Shown here piece by piece: positions 1 to 9,743 of a stretch of DNA of 64,000 bases. The stretch is from Rhodococcus sp. OK519 (lineage in GTDB: Bacteria > Actinomycetota > Actinomycetes > Mycobacteriales > Mycobacteriaceae). Within the stretch, counting starts at the first letter, position 1. Every line of letters starts with the position of its first letter. The translations under genes and the position numbers were made by a program. The stretch lies in contig NZ_QAOW01000004.1 in NCBI RefSeq assembly GCF_003051005.1, positions 310,001-374,000 of the forward strand, in the 5' to 3' direction. The notes under the pieces were generated by a model, which did not search any database, was not told the DNA's origin, and saw only the letters and a list, made by a program, of their open reading frames with translations.

Positions 1-273
1 CAGGGACTCGACACGACCACGCCGCTGGACGGGTTCGCATACGCCGTCCTCGACCCCGAGACCGGCGCGGTGAAGTCCACCAAGACCGTCACCGGCACGC
101 TGCTCGGCGACACGCTGCAGATGTCGGCGCTCATCACCGCCGACGGGCGCTACATGCAGGGCACCATCTCGGGAATCGTCTCGGTCAACCCGCCGGGCAG
201 TGGCTCGGGCGGGTCGTCGGGGTCGTCGGAGTCATCGGGGTCGTCAGGGTCGTCGGGGTCGTCGGGGTCATAG
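1..273 (+). CDS. 3' end of unknown protein with Ser/Gly-rich tail (partial)
   Basis: The reading frame is open from the first base of the window to a TAG at 271-273, so this is the C-terminal 90 residues of a gene that begins upstream. A GTG lies at 70, but the frame reads on sensibly before it, which argues for a longer protein. Residues before the tail are Thr/Gly/Val-rich with short alternating patterns that look like beta structure. The last 25 or so residues are almost only Gly and Ser, built from 9-base repeats. I do not recognise the family. A flexible Gly/Ser tail suits a surface or secreted protein, but no signal peptide or anchor is visible in this part. Confidence 0.6.
   Translation, partial: QGLDTTTPLDGFAYAVLDPETGAVKSTKTVTGTLLGDTLQMSALITADGRYMQGTISGIVSVNPPGSGSGGSSGSSESSGSSGSSGSSGS
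214..270 (+). repeat. 9-bp tandem repeat encoding Ser-Ser-Gly units
   Basis: Six near-perfect copies of the 9-mer TCGTCGGGG (214-267) plus a partial copy encode the Ser/Ser/Gly(Glu) tail of the preceding gene. Copies differ by single bases (TCGTCGGAG, TCATCGGGG, TCGTCAGGG). Such in-frame repeats tend to change copy number by slippage. Confidence 0.85.
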
Positions 274-326
274 CCTGCGCGGAGAATCACACCGGATGAT
301 GCGGGGGCAACTACACCTCGTAGTGG

Positions 327-1322
327 ATGGACCTCTACCATCGGGGCGTGTTTTATCGCGGGTTTGTGAACCTGGTCAACCGTCTACCGCTGCCGTCGTT
401 GGCGGTCCAGAAGTGGATCGCGATCGCGGTGATCGTGACGCAGGGCGGCATCGCCGTCACCGGATCCGTGGTCCGCGTGACGGCGTCCGGCCTGGGCTGC
501 ACCACGTGGCCGCAGTGCTACCCGGGCAGCTTCATCCCGACCGGTGATTCCACCGCACCCTGGTTCCACCAGTCGATCGAGTTCGGCAACCGGCTGCTCA
601 CGTTCCTGGTGGTCGCGACTGCGGCGGCCGTGGTCCTCGCGGTGACCCGCGCGGGACGCCGCCGTGAGGTGCTCGCCTACGCCTGGCTGATGCCACTGTC
701 GACCATCGCTCAGGCCGTTCTCGGCGGCATCACCGTGCTCACCGGCCTGCTCTGGTGGACGGTGGCGCTGCACCTGCTGGTGTCGATGGCGATGGTGTGG
801 CTGTCGGTGATGCTCTACCACAAGATCGACCAGCCGGACGACGGCGTCGAGGTCACGACCCTCCCCAGGCCGCTGAGCTGGCTCACCGCCCTCTCCGGTG
901 TCGCCCTGGCCGGAACGCTCGTCGCCGGAACGATGGTGACCGGTGCCGGCCCGCACGCCGGCGACAAGAATCCGGAGCGCACGGTCGAACGCCTCGACCT
1001 CGACATCACGAACCTGGTGCATCTGCACGCCGAACTGCTGGTCGCCTATCTGGCGCTGCTCGTCGGTCTCGGCTTCGGCCTGTATGCCGTCGGCGCGAGT
1101 GCCGCCGTGAAGCTGCGATTGAAGGTCGTGGTCGCGCTGGTCGCGGCGCAGGCGTGCGTCGGCCTGGTGCAGTTCTGGACCCACGTACCTGCCGCGCTGG
1201 TGACCATTCACGTCGCACTCGCCGGTGCCTGCACCGCCGCCACCGCAGCCCTGTACGCGGCGGGCCGGATCCGTGAGCCGGTCAGCGACCGCACCGACGC
1301 CGAAGCAGTCGCGCCCGCCTGA
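327..1322 (+). CDS. ctaA: Heme A synthase CtaA (COX15 family)
   Basis: An integral membrane enzyme that oxidises the C8 methyl of heme O to the formyl group of heme A, the cofactor of aa3-type cytochrome oxidase. The product has about eight hydrophobic segments. It has the extracellular Cys pair of the family (GLGCTTWPQC, about residues 56-65) and four candidate heme-ligand His residues in helices (FHQSIEFGNR, VALHLLV, LVHLHAELL, VTIHVAL). An in-frame GTG at 366 gives a shorter N-terminus that starts closer to the first membrane helix and may be the true start. ctaB, which makes the heme O substrate, lies 1.5 kb downstream on the other strand. The gene ends at a strong shared terminator. Confidence 0.92.
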   Translation: MDLYHRGVFYRGFVNLVNRLPLPSLAVQKWIAIAVIVTQGGIAVTGSVVRVTASGLGCTTWPQCYPGSFIPTGDSTAPWFHQSIEFGNRLLTFLVVATAAAVVLAVTRAGRRREVLAYAWLMPLSTIAQAVLGGITVLTGLLWWTVALHLLVSMAMVWLSVMLYHKIDQPDDGVEVTTLPRPLSWLTALSGVALAGTLVAGTMVTGAGPHAGDKNPERTVERLDLDITNLVHLHAELLVAYLALLVGLGFGLYAVGASAAVKLRLKVVVALVAAQACVGLVQFWTHVPAALVTIHVALAGACTAATAALYAAGRIREPVSDRTDAEAVAPA

Positions 1323-1343
1323 CCCGGCGTCACCCGCGAACGA

Positions 1344-1385
1344 CGAAGGCCGGGGTCCTGCACATGTGCAGGACCCCGGCCTTCG
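1344..1385. terminator. Perfect 21-bp inverted repeat, bidirectional terminator
   Basis: A perfectly palindromic 42-base stretch (arms of 21, no loop) lies between the convergent ctaA (ends 1322) and the small minus-strand gene (ends 1392). It is GC-rich and bounded by GAA/TTC. Its position and symmetry fit a terminator that serves both strands. Confidence 0.85.
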
Positions 1386-1391
1386 AACGTG

Positions 1392-1745
1392 TCAGCGCTC
1401 GTTGCGCGCCTTGGGGAAGCGCGTCTGATGCGCCACCCAGCCCGCCATCTTCGCGTAGTGGCCCTTACGCGGGGTCACCACGCTCGTCAGGGCGCGATCC
1501 CACTCGGAGACAGTGATCTCGTCGAACGACGCCACGACCGCATTCGCGATCGCAACGGTGTCGACCACCTGGTCGCCGAGGATGCCGTCGGCGCCGACGA
1601 GGGTGATCCGCACACCCGCACGACCGACCGGCTGGATGACCGCGCTCGCGGTTCCGCCGTGCTCGGAGACGAACTTCCGGATGGCGGCGACCGTGCCCGA
1701 GGGCAGGACCGGGGCCGCAGCGGTGCTCTGGGTATCGGTGCTCAT
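1392..1745 (-). CDS. Conserved hypothetical protein, 117 aa
   Basis: A small soluble protein with an ATG start and no signal peptide or membrane segment. It has a Thr/Ala-rich N-terminus, a central stretch of alternating hydrophobics (VRITLVGADGILGD) and a basic C-terminal tail. Codon use matches its neighbours, and the gene sits alone between two strong terminator or promoter regions, divergent from qor (82-bp gap). I do not recognise the family. Its position between ctaA and qor/ctaB may reflect a conserved nocardial arrangement but does not reveal a function. Confidence 0.7.
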   Translation of the reverse strand: MSTDTQSTAAAPVLPSGTVAAIRKFVSEHGGTASAVIQPVGRAGVRITLVGADGILGDQVVDTVAIANAVVASFDEITVSEWDRALTSVVTPRKGHYAKMAGWVAHQTRFPKARNER

Positions 1746-1827
1746 GGGGTCAGACTACTGTGCGGTAGCCGAGCGACCGCTACGACCGTCCCATCGATCG
1801 ATGTGTGGCGCGGTGTAGAACAAGAAC

Positions 1828-2793
1828 ATGCGTGCAATCGTGGTTTCCGAGAACGGCGGTCCCGAGGTCCTCACTCCCACCGATGTGCCCGATCCGCAGC
1901 CCGGGCCCGGCGATCTGCTGGTCGCCACCGATGCCATCGGTATCAACTTCATCGATACCTACATTCGCGCCGGAACCTACGCCTCGGAGCTGCCCTACAT
2001 CCCGGGCAACGAGGGCACCGGAACCGTCGTCGCGGTGGGATCCGACGTCACCGAGTTCGGTGTCGGTGATCGCGTCGCCTGGGCGGAGGCGCAGGGTAGC
2101 TACGCCGAGAAGGTCGTCGTGCCGGCCGCCCTCGCGGTGGACGTGCCCGCCGGCGTCGCACCCGAGCAGGCCGCGTCGGCGCTCCTGCAGGGCATGACGG
2201 CGCACTACCTGATCGAATCCACGTATCCGGCGCGCGCGGACGAGACGATCCTCGTCCACGCCGGAGCAGGCGGTGTCGGACTGCTGCTGACCCAGATGGC
2301 TGCCGCGAAGGGCGTCAAGGTCATCACTACGGTGTCGACGGACGAGAAAGAGTCGCTCTCGCGTGACGCCGGCGCCTGGCGGGTGCTCCGCTACGGAGAC
2401 CGACTCGCCGCGAAGGTGCGTGAACTGACCGGCGGCGAGGGGGTCGCCGCGGTGTACGACGGTGTCGGCAAGGACACGTTCGACGCCAGCCTGGAATCGC
2501 TGCGGATCCGCGGCACCCTCGTGCTGTTCGGGGCGGCGAGTGGACCGGTTCCGCCTTTCGATCTGCAGCGCCTCAACGCCGGCGGGTCCCTGTTCGTCAC
2601 CCGCCCGACCCTGGCCCACTATGTGCGGGACCGCGAAGAACTGACGTGGCGTGCGGGCGCCGTGCTCGACGCGATCGCCGCGGGCACGCTGAAGCTGCGG
2701 GTCGGTGGAAGCTATCCCCTGGACGAGGCCGCGCAGGCACATCGCGATCTCGAGGGCCGCAAGACCACCGGTTCGATCGTGCTGGTGCCCTAG
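1828..2793 (+). CDS. qor: NADPH:quinone oxidoreductase, zinc-less MDR family
   Basis: A medium-chain dehydrogenase/reductase of the quinone oxidoreductase group, 321 aa, the usual length. The N-terminal catalytic domain has the typical NFIDTYIRAG and PGNEGTGTV stretches. The Rossmann fold follows with the glycine-rich HAGAGGVGLLL (about residues 148-158), and no structural-zinc Cys cluster is present. These enzymes transfer one or two electrons from NADPH to quinones. The substrate here is not determinable. The gene lies between ctaA and ctaB, as in mycobacteria, and runs convergent with ctaB across a strong terminator. Confidence 0.88.
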   Translation: MRAIVVSENGGPEVLTPTDVPDPQPGPGDLLVATDAIGINFIDTYIRAGTYASELPYIPGNEGTGTVVAVGSDVTEFGVGDRVAWAEAQGSYAEKVVVPAALAVDVPAGVAPEQAASALLQGMTAHYLIESTYPARADETILVHAGAGGVGLLLTQMAAAKGVKVITTVSTDEKESLSRDAGAWRVLRYGDRLAAKVRELTGGEGVAAVYDGVGKDTFDASLESLRIRGTLVLFGAASGPVPPFDLQRLNAGGSLFVTRPTLAHYVRDREELTWRAGAVLDAIAAGTLKLRVGGSYPLDEAAQAHRDLEGRKTTGSIVLVP

Positions 2794-2812
2794 GACGCGA
2801 CACCCGTACGAC

Positions 2813-2850
2813 GACGAAGGCCCCGGTCGCACCCGACCGGGGCCTTCGTC
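2813..2850. terminator. Bidirectional terminator between qor and ctaB
   Basis: Perfect 17-bp arms (GACGAAGGCCCCGGTCG and its complement) flank a 4-base loop, placed 19 bp after the qor stop and 10 bp before the ctaB stop on the opposite strand. The outer GAAGGCC/GGCCTTC resembles the ctaA terminator at 1344. Confidence 0.9.
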
Positions 2851-2860
2851 ATATGTGTTG

Positions 2861-3850
2861 TCAGAAGTAGCTGGCGATGGTGTTCCAGCCGAGCACCGAG
2901 TCCACGGCGAGGCCGCAGCACACCACCGCGAGGTAGTTGTTCGACTGCAGGAAGAGCTTGAGCGGCTTGACCGAGCCGCCGCCGCGGACGCTGTTGTACA
3001 GCTGGTGCGCGACGAAGAGGAACCAGGCACCGGCGAGCAGTGTGACGACCGCGTAGATCCATCCTGCGGCCGGGACCAGCGCGAGCGAGGCGAGAACCGT
3101 GGCCCACGTGTAGATGACGATCTGCTTGGTGACGTGCGTTTCGGTAGCGATGACCGGGAGCATCGGCACGCCCGCGGCCTTGTAGTCCTCCTTGTAGCGC
3201 ATCGCGAGGGCCCACGTGTGCGGCGGCGTCCAGAAGAAGATGATCAGGAAGAGGACGACCGGCTCCCAGCTGAGCGATCCGGTGACCGCCGCCCAGCCGA
3301 CCATGACCGGCATACAGCCGGCCGCGCCGCCCCAGATCACGTTCTGCCACGTGCGGCGCTTGAGCACCATCGTGTAGACGAGGACGTAGAAGGCGATCGT
3401 CAGGACGACGAGCAGACCCGCGAGCAGGTTCGTCCGCCACCACAACCACACGAACGACGCGACACCCAGGGTCATGCCGAACACGAACGCGTGCCGGGTC
3501 GGAACGGCCTGACGAGCGAGGGGACGCAGCGCTGTCCGCTTCATCACCTTGTCGATGTCGGCATCGACGACGCAGTTCAGGGAGTTGGCGCTCGCGGCGC
3601 CCAGCCAGCCGCCGAACAGCGTGCTCAGGATCAGTACCAAATCGATGTGACCGCGATCCGCCAGCAACATCGCCGGAATCGTCGCGACGAGCAGCAGCTC
3701 GATCACCCGCGGCTTCGTCAGCGCGATATACGCCAGAATCGTCGACGACATCCGACCCCAGAGCGTGGTGGTGTCCCGCGCAGCCTTCGAATCCGATGCG
3801 TCGGTGGGGCTGCCGAAACCATGTCCGCTCGGCCGATGCCCTGTACGCAC
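2861..3850 (-). CDS. ctaB: Protoheme IX farnesyltransferase (heme O synthase)
   Basis: A polytopic membrane prenyltransferase of the UbiA superfamily that adds farnesyl diphosphate to heme B to give heme O. It carries the prenyl-diphosphate binding motif NCVVDADID (NxxxDxxxD), the second conserved loop around YKEDYKAAG, and many hydrophobic helices. I chose the GTG at 3850 because an AAGGAG box lies 5-6 bases upstream. A GTG at 3868 would add six residues but has that box inside the gene. Length is 329 aa. It works with CtaA in heme A supply for cytochrome oxidase and is divergent from tkt over a roughly 200-bp control region. Confidence 0.93.
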   Translation of the reverse strand: MRTGHRPSGHGFGSPTDASDSKAARDTTTLWGRMSSTILAYIALTKPRVIELLLVATIPAMLLADRGHIDLVLILSTLFGGWLGAASANSLNCVVDADIDKVMKRTALRPLARQAVPTRHAFVFGMTLGVASFVWLWWRTNLLAGLLVVLTIAFYVLVYTMVLKRRTWQNVIWGGAAGCMPVMVGWAAVTGSLSWEPVVLFLIIFFWTPPHTWALAMRYKEDYKAAGVPMLPVIATETHVTKQIVIYTWATVLASLALVPAAGWIYAVVTLLAGAWFLFVAHQLYNSVRGGGSVKPLKLFLQSNNYLAVVCCGLAVDSVLGWNTIASYF

Positions 3851-4054
3851 GCTATCTCCTTGCCCCACGCGACTACATCCTCGCTTACTACTGCACTACT
3901 ACAAACGATGGTAGACGGCGGCAACCCCTGAACCGAATCGACCCGATCGGGGCGGCACACTAGGCTGGAAGCGCACTCGAGGTACGGCGGCGCCCACTGC
4001 ACCCTCGGGACACCCTCCGGCTCCACGTACAACCATGTCAGGAGACATCTGCCC

Positions 4055-6163
4055 GTGTCGATCACAGACGAGATCCGCGTCCTCACGCAACCGGTCCACC
4101 CCACCGACTGGACCGACCTGGACACCAAGGCCGTCGACACCGCCCGCGTCCTCGCCGCGGACGCCGTCCAGAAGGTCGGCAACGGCCACCCCGGTACCGC
4201 GATGAGCCTCGCGCCGCTGGCGTACACGCTGTTCCAGCGTGTCATGCGGCACGATCCCGCGGATGCCGACTGGATCGGGCGTGACCGATTCGTCCTCTCC
4301 TGTGGCCACTCGAGCCTGACCCTGTACGTCCAGCTGTACCTGGCGGGCTACGGCCTCGAACTCGACGACTTGAAGTCGTTGCGCACGTGGGGCTCCAAGA
4401 CGCCGGGCCATCCCGAGCATGGGCACACGCGCGGCGTCGAGATCACCACCGGACCGCTCGGCCAGGGTCTCGCGTCGGCTGTCGGCATGGCGATGGCGGC
4501 CCGCCGCGAGCGCGGCCTGTTCGACCCTGACGCGGCTCCGGGTGAGAGCCCGTTCGATCACCACATCTACGTGGTCGCCTCGGACGGCGACATCGAGGAG
4601 GGTGTCACGTCGGAGGCGTCCTCGATCGCCGGTGTGCAGCAGCTGGGCAACCTCACGTTGATCTACGACGACAACAAGATCTCGATCGAGGACGACACGG
4701 CGATCGCGCTGTCCGAGGACACCGCCGCCCGCTACGAGTCCTACGGCTGGCACGTTCAGGTCGTCGAGGGCGGCGAGAACGTCGTCGCGATCGAGCAGGC
4801 GCTGGAGAAGGCTCGCGAGGTCACCGACCGCCCCTCGCTGGTCCTGCTCCGCACCATCATCGGCTACCCGGCGCCGACCAAGATGAACACCGGTGCCGCG
4901 CACGGTGCCGCGCTGGGCGCCGACGAGGTCGCCGCAGTGAAGACGGCGCTCGGGTTCGACCCCACTCAGACCTTCGAGGTGGCCGCGGAGGTCATCGCCC
5001 ACACCCGCAAGGTCGTCGACCGCGGCGTGCGTGCGCACCAGGAGTGGCAGGCGCAGTACGACGAGTGGGTGCAGCGCGCGCCCGAGGGTAAGAAGCTTCT
5101 CGACCGCCTGACCGGCCGGGACCTGCCCGCCGGCTGGGCCGATGTGCTTCCGACATGGGAGCCGGACGCGAAAGGCCTGGCCACCCGCAAGGCGTCTGCC
5201 GCCGTGCTCAACGCCGTCGGCCCCGTCCTGCCCGAGTTGTGGGGCGGTTCGGCGGACCTCGCGGAAAGCAACAACACCACGATCAAGGGCTCCGATTCGT
5301 TCGGCCCCACCTCCATCTCGACCGACATGTGGAACGCCCAGCCGTACGGCCGCACCCTCCACTTCGGTGTGCGCGAGCACGCGATGGGCTCGATCCTCAA
5401 CGGCATCGCCCTGCACGGACCGACCCGCCCCTACGGTGGCACCTTCCTCGTCTTCAGCGACTACATGCGACCCGCGGTGCGCCTCGCGGCGATCATGAAG
5501 ACCCCGGTCGTCTACGTGTGGACGCACGACTCGATCGGTCTCGGCGAGGACGGGCCGACGCATCAGCCGATCGAGCACCTCGCAGCCCTGCGGGCGATCC
5601 CCGGCCTGTACGTCGTCCGACCCGGCGACGCCAACGAGACCGCACACGCTTGGCGCGCTGTGCTGGAGAAGGGCTCCGACGAGGCGACTCGCGCGCCCGC
5701 CGGTCTGGCACTGACCCGACAGGATCTGCCGGTCCTCGAGGGCACCGACTACGACGGTGTCTCGCGAGGCGGCTACGTTCTCGCCGAGGCATCCACCGGG
5801 AGCCCCGAAATCGTCCTCATCGGCACCGGTTCGGAGCTGCAGCTCGCGGTCGCAGCTCGCGAGGCACTCGAGGCCGACGGGGTCCCCACCCGGGTTGTCT
5901 CGATGCCGTGTGTCGAGTGGTTCGACGCCCAGGACCAGGCCTACCGTGACGGCGTCCTGCCGCCCACCGTCAAGGCCCGGGTCGCGGTCGAGGCCGGTAT
6001 CGCGATGCCGTGGCACCGATTCGTCGGCGACGCCGGTGAGATCGTGTCGATCGAGCACTTCGGCGCGTCCGCCGACTACAAGACCCTGTTCCGCGAGTTC
6101 GGCATCACCGCCGAAGCCGTCACCGCGGCTGCGCAGCGCTCGCTCGCTCGAGTGAAGGGATGA
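4055..6163 (+). CDS. tkt: Transketolase
   Basis: A thiamine diphosphate enzyme that moves two-carbon units between pentose, triose, tetrose and hexose phosphates. At 702 aa it is full length. Visible motifs are GHPGTAMS near the N-terminus, the ThDP/Mg motif starting SDGDIEEG with its downstream DDNKIS, and the central pyrimidine-domain residues around REHAMGS. The GTG start is preceded by AGGAG at 4041-4045. It is the first gene of the oxidative and non-oxidative pentose phosphate operon tkt-tal-zwf-opcA-pgl. Confidence 0.96.
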   Translation: MSITDEIRVLTQPVHPTDWTDLDTKAVDTARVLAADAVQKVGNGHPGTAMSLAPLAYTLFQRVMRHDPADADWIGRDRFVLSCGHSSLTLYVQLYLAGYGLELDDLKSLRTWGSKTPGHPEHGHTRGVEITTGPLGQGLASAVGMAMAARRERGLFDPDAAPGESPFDHHIYVVASDGDIEEGVTSEASSIAGVQQLGNLTLIYDDNKISIEDDTAIALSEDTAARYESYGWHVQVVEGGENVVAIEQALEKAREVTDRPSLVLLRTIIGYPAPTKMNTGAAHGAALGADEVAAVKTALGFDPTQTFEVAAEVIAHTRKVVDRGVRAHQEWQAQYDEWVQRAPEGKKLLDRLTGRDLPAGWADVLPTWEPDAKGLATRKASAAVLNAVGPVLPELWGGSADLAESNNTTIKGSDSFGPTSISTDMWNAQPYGRTLHFGVREHAMGSILNGIALHGPTRPYGGTFLVFSDYMRPAVRLAAIMKTPVVYVWTHDSIGLGEDGPTHQPIEHLAALRAIPGLYVVRPGDANETAHAWRAVLEKGSDEATRAPAGLALTRQDLPVLEGTDYDGVSRGGYVLAEASTGSPEIVLIGTGSELQLAVAAREALEADGVPTRVVSMPCVEWFDAQDQAYRDGVLPPTVKARVAVEAGIAMPWHRFVGDAGEIVSIEHFGASADYKTLFREFGITAEAVTAAAQRSLARVKG

Positions 6164-6171
6164 ATTGCACG

Positions 6172-7293
6172 ATGACTCAGAACGCGAATCTGCAGAAGCT
6201 GTCCGAGGCCGGCGTCTCGGTGTGGCTGGACGATCTGTCCCGCGACCGGATCGAGTCGGGCAATCTCGCCGAACTGATCGCCACCAAGAGCATCGTCGGT
6301 GTCACCACGAACCCGTCGATCTTCCAGGCAGCACTCAGCAAGGGGCACGTCTACGACGCTCAGGTCCGTGAACTTGCAGCACGCGGCGCCGACGTCGAAG
6401 CCACCATCCGCACGGTGACCACCGACGATGTGCGTGCTGCGTGCGACGTGCTCGCCCCGCAGTTCGAGGCGAGCCACGGCAAGGACGGCCGCGTGTCGAT
6501 CGAGGTCGATCCACGACTGGCCCACGACGCAGACAAGACGGTCGCACAGGCGATCGAGCTGTGGAAGATCGTGGACCGCCCCAACCTGTTCATCAAGATT
6601 CCGGCGACGGAGGCCGGTCTGCCGGCGATCACCCGAGTGATCGGCGAAGGCATCAGCGTCAATGTGACCCTGATCTTCTCGGTCGAGCGGTACCGGAAGG
6701 TCATGGAGGCCTACCTCGACGGGCTCGAGGCGGCCAAGGTTGCCGGACACGATCTGTCCGGAATCCATTCGGTGGCATCGTTCTTCGTCTCCCGGGTGGA
6801 TACCGAGATCGACAAGCGACTCGACAAGATCGGCACCCCGGAAGCGCTCGCGCTGCGCGGTAAGGCCGGTGTCGCCAACGCCCGCCTGGCGTACGCCACG
6901 TATCAGGAGGTCTTCGAGGTCGACTCGCGGTTCCATGCCCTCCTCGACAGCGGCGCTCGTCCGCAGCGCGCACTGTGGGCATCGACGGGCGTCAAGAACC
7001 CCGCCTACCCCGACACCCTCTACGTCACCGAGCTGGTCGCCCCCAACACGGTGAACACGATGCCGGAGAGCACCCTCGACGCGGTCGCTGACCACGGCGA
7101 TATCACCGGCGACACCACCTCGGGTACCGCGGTCGAGTCCCAGAAGATCTTCGACGAGCTCGCGGCCGTCGGCATCGATCTCACCGACGTCTTCGTGGTG
7201 CTCGAGAACGAGGGTATCGACAAGTTCGAGGTGTCCTGGAACGAGCTGCTCGACGCGACCGCTCAGCAGCTCTCCGCTGCTCGAGAGAGCTGA
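6172..7293 (+). CDS. tal: Transaldolase
   Basis: Transfers a dihydroxyacetone unit from sedoheptulose 7-phosphate to glyceraldehyde 3-phosphate through a Schiff-base lysine. The product contains [14 protein letters not shown] near the N-terminus, TNPSIFQ, and the active-site strand NLFIKIPAT with the catalytic Lys. It is about 373 aa, the long actinobacterial/plant class. The ATG at 6172 fits the family N-terminus (MTQNANL) and has AAGGGA at a usable distance. An ATG at 6160 that overlaps the tkt stop is possible but has no room for a ribosome site. Confidence 0.95.
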   Translation: MTQNANLQKLSEAGVSVWLDDLSRDRIESGNLAELIATKSIVGVTTNPSIFQAALSKGHVYDAQVRELAARGADVEATIRTVTTDDVRAACDVLAPQFEASHGKDGRVSIEVDPRLAHDADKTVAQAIELWKIVDRPNLFIKIPATEAGLPAITRVIGEGISVNVTLIFSVERYRKVMEAYLDGLEAAKVAGHDLSGIHSVASFFVSRVDTEIDKRLDKIGTPEALALRGKAGVANARLAYATYQEVFEVDSRFHALLDSGARPQRALWASTGVKNPAYPDTLYVTELVAPNTVNTMPESTLDAVADHGDITGDTTSGTAVESQKIFDELAAVGIDLTDVFVVLENEGIDKFEVSWNELLDATAQQLSAARES

Positions 7294-7296
7294 TCC

Positions 7297-8838
7297 GTGA
7301 GCGGACCCGCGGCGGACGGTTGGATCAACCCACTACGGGACAGCAGGGACCGGCGACTGCCTCGCATCGCCGGCCCCTGTGGCCTTGTGATCTTCGGTGT
7401 CACAGGCGATTTGGCGCGCAAGAAGCTGATGCCCGCGGTGTACGACCTCGCCAACAGAGGCCTCCTGCCGCCCGGGTTCGCTCTCGTCGGGTTCGCCCGG
7501 CGGGACTGGGCGGACCAGGATTTCGCTCAGGTCGTGCACGATGCGGTGCGCGAGCACGCGCGCACCCCGTTCAGCGAGGACGTCTGGGAACAGCTGTCGA
7601 AGGGCATCCGCTTCGTGCAGGGCAGCTTCGACGACGAGGCAGCCTTCACGGAACTGTCGAACACGTTGGCGACCCTCGATCGTGAGCGGGGCACCCGCGG
7701 CAATCACGCGTTCTACCTGTCGATTCCGCCCGCCCAGTTCCCGACCGTGTGCGAACAGTTGTCGAACTCGGGCCTCGCGAAGTCGGCGGACGGGCAGTGG
7801 CGGCGCGTCGTCATCGAGAAGCCGTTCGGACACGACCTCGAGAGTGCACGGGAACTGAACGCCGTCGTGAACAACGTGTTCCCCGAGGACATGGTGTTCC
7901 GAATCGATCACTACCTGGGCAAGGAAACGGTCCAGAACATCCTGGCGCTCCGTTTCGCGAACCAGTTGTTCGATCCGATCTGGAACGCCCACTACGTCGA
8001 CCATGTGCAGATCACGATGGCCGAGGACATCGGCCTGGGCGGCCGCGCCGGCTACTACGACGGCATCGGTGCCGCGCGCGATGTGATCCAGAATCACCTG
8101 CTCCAACTGTTGGCGTTCACCGCGATGGAGGAGCCCGTCAGCTTCGAGCCGTCCGAGCTGCAGGCCGAGAAGATCAAGGTGCTCTCGGCGACCCGCTTGG
8201 CCGAACCGCTCGACGAGACCACCGCGCGCGGGCAGTACGTGGGTGGCTGGCAGGGCGGACGCAAGGTCATCGGGCTTCTCGAAGAGGAGGGCTTCGCTCA
8301 GGACTCGACCACCGAGACCTACGCGGCCATCACGCTGGAGGTCGACACCCGACGCTGGGCCGGGGTTCCGTTCTATCTGCGGACCGGAAAGCGGCTGGGC
8401 CGCAGGGTCACCGAGATCGCGGTCGTGTTCAAGCGCGCCCCGCATCTGCCGTTCGACGCGACGATGACCGAGGAACTCGGACAGAACGCGCTCGTGATCC
8501 GGGTCCAGCCCGACGAGGGCATCACCATGCGCTTCGGATCCAAGGTCCCCGGGTCGAGCATGGAGGTCCGCGACGTCAACATGGACTTCAGCTACGGGCA
8601 GGCGTTCACCGAGTCGTCACCCGAGGCATACGAGCGCCTGATCCTCGACGTCCTGTTGGGCGAGCCGTCGCTCTTCCCGGTCAACGCCGAGGTCGAGTTG
8701 TCTTGGAAGATCCTCGACCCGGTCCTCGAGCAGTGGGCGAAGCAGGGACGGCCGGAACCGTACGAGGCAGGCACCTGGGGTCCGCCGTCGGCCCAGGAAA
8801 TGATGCGCCGCACCGGTCGCGAATGGAGAAGACCGTGA
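7297..8838 (+). CDS. zwf: Glucose-6-phosphate 1-dehydrogenase
   Basis: Oxidises glucose 6-phosphate to 6-phosphogluconolactone with NADP+, feeding the oxidative pentose phosphate pathway. The product has the Rossmann motif FGVTGDLARKK, the substrate motif RIDHYLGKE with its catalytic His region, and the family C-terminal domain; 513 aa is the usual length. The GTG start lies 3 bp after the tal stop, and the stop overlaps the GTG of opcA, so translation is probably coupled. It is expected to need OpcA for full activity in actinobacteria. Confidence 0.96.
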   Translation: MSGPAADGWINPLRDSRDRRLPRIAGPCGLVIFGVTGDLARKKLMPAVYDLANRGLLPPGFALVGFARRDWADQDFAQVVHDAVREHARTPFSEDVWEQLSKGIRFVQGSFDDEAAFTELSNTLATLDRERGTRGNHAFYLSIPPAQFPTVCEQLSNSGLAKSADGQWRRVVIEKPFGHDLESARELNAVVNNVFPEDMVFRIDHYLGKETVQNILALRFANQLFDPIWNAHYVDHVQITMAEDIGLGGRAGYYDGIGAARDVIQNHLLQLLAFTAMEEPVSFEPSELQAEKIKVLSATRLAEPLDETTARGQYVGGWQGGRKVIGLLEEEGFAQDSTTETYAAITLEVDTRRWAGVPFYLRTGKRLGRRVTEIAVVFKRAPHLPFDATMTEELGQNALVIRVQPDEGITMRFGSKVPGSSMEVRDVNMDFSYGQAFTESSPEAYERLILDVLLGEPSLFPVNAEVELSWKILDPVLEQWAKQGRPEPYEAGTWGPPSAQEMMRRTGREWRRP

Positions 8839-9743
8839 TCATCGAGCTGCCGGGCACCACCACAGGCGCGATCAACAAGAAGCTCGTCGAGCTGCGAGAG
8901 ACGGGAGGCGCGGTCACGCTCGGCCGCGTCCTCACGCTCGTGGTCTGCACCCGCGAGAGCAAGAACTCCGAAGACGTCATCGACGCCGCCAACGAGGCGA
9001 GCCGCGAGCACCCCTGTCGCGTGATCGTCGTCGCTCGCGGATCACGTTCGGAGGAGACACATCTCGATGCGGAGATCCGTGTGGGCGGCGACGCCGGCGC
9101 CTCCGAGGTCGTGATCCTGCGCGTGTACGGCGAGCTCGCCGACCACGAGGCCAGCGTCGTGGTCCCGTTCCTGCTGCCCGACACCCCCGTGGTGGCGTGG
9201 TGGCCGGAGGACGCTCCCACCGTGCCCGCACTGGACCCGGTGGGCCGGTTGGCCATTCGCCGTATCACCGATGCAACAGGTGCCGACGATCCGACCGCGA
9301 CCATCAAGAGTCGTCTCGGGTCGTACACGGCCGGCGACACCGACCTGGCGTGGAGCCGCGTCACCTACTGGCGTGCGCTCCTGACCTCCGCGCTCGATCA
9401 GCCGCCGCACGAGCAGATCGTGTCGGCGACCGTGTCCGGTCTCGCGACCGAGCCGGCGCTCGATATCCTGGCGGGCTGGCTCGCCGGTCGCATCGACGGT
9501 CCTGTCCGGCGGCAGACCGGTGAGCTGTTCGTGGAGTTGAAGCTCGCGAACGACACCATCGCGATCAGCCGCCCGCAGGTGGAAACCACTGCGACACTGA
9601 CCCGTACCGGCCAGCCCGACGCCCTCGTCGCCCTGGCGCGCCGCGAGACGCGGGACTGCCTGGCTGAGGAACTCCGGCGCCTGGACCCGGACGAGATCTA
9701 CGAAGCCGCCCTGACCGGACTGTCGAAGGTGGAATATGTCTGA
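8835..9743 (+). CDS. opcA: Glucose-6-phosphate dehydrogenase assembly protein OpcA
   Basis: A partner protein that activates or assembles glucose-6-phosphate dehydrogenase in cyanobacteria and actinobacteria. I place the start at the GTG at 8835, which overlaps the zwf stop (GTGA) and has GGAGAAG just upstream; it gives the family N-terminus VIIELPGTTT. An ATG at 8823 is in frame but sits inside the ribosome site. Length is 302 aa, soluble, with no catalytic motif. The stop overlaps the ATG of pgl by 8 bases. Confidence 0.92.
   Translation: MIIELPGTTTGAINKKLVELRETGGAVTLGRVLTLVVCTRESKNSEDVIDAANEASREHPCRVIVVARGSRSEETHLDAEIRVGGDAGASEVVILRVYGELADHEASVVVPFLLPDTPVVAWWPEDAPTVPALDPVGRLAIRRITDATGADDPTATIKSRLGSYTAGDTDLAWSRVTYWRALLTSALDQPPHEQIVSATVSGLATEPALDILAGWLAGRIDGPVRRQTGELFVELKLANDTIAISRPQVETTATLTRTGQPDALVALARRETRDCLAEELRRLDPDEIYEAALTGLSKVEYV

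Noticed and set aside
2705-3931. 408-aa plus-strand frame over ctaB
   Set aside because: Shadow of ctaB that also reads through the terminator at 2813.
3899-6058. 719-aa minus-strand open frame opposite tkt
   Set aside because: Composition is Arg/Gly/Val/Asp-rich with no family resemblance. It is the antisense shadow of the transketolase gene, common in high-GC DNA.
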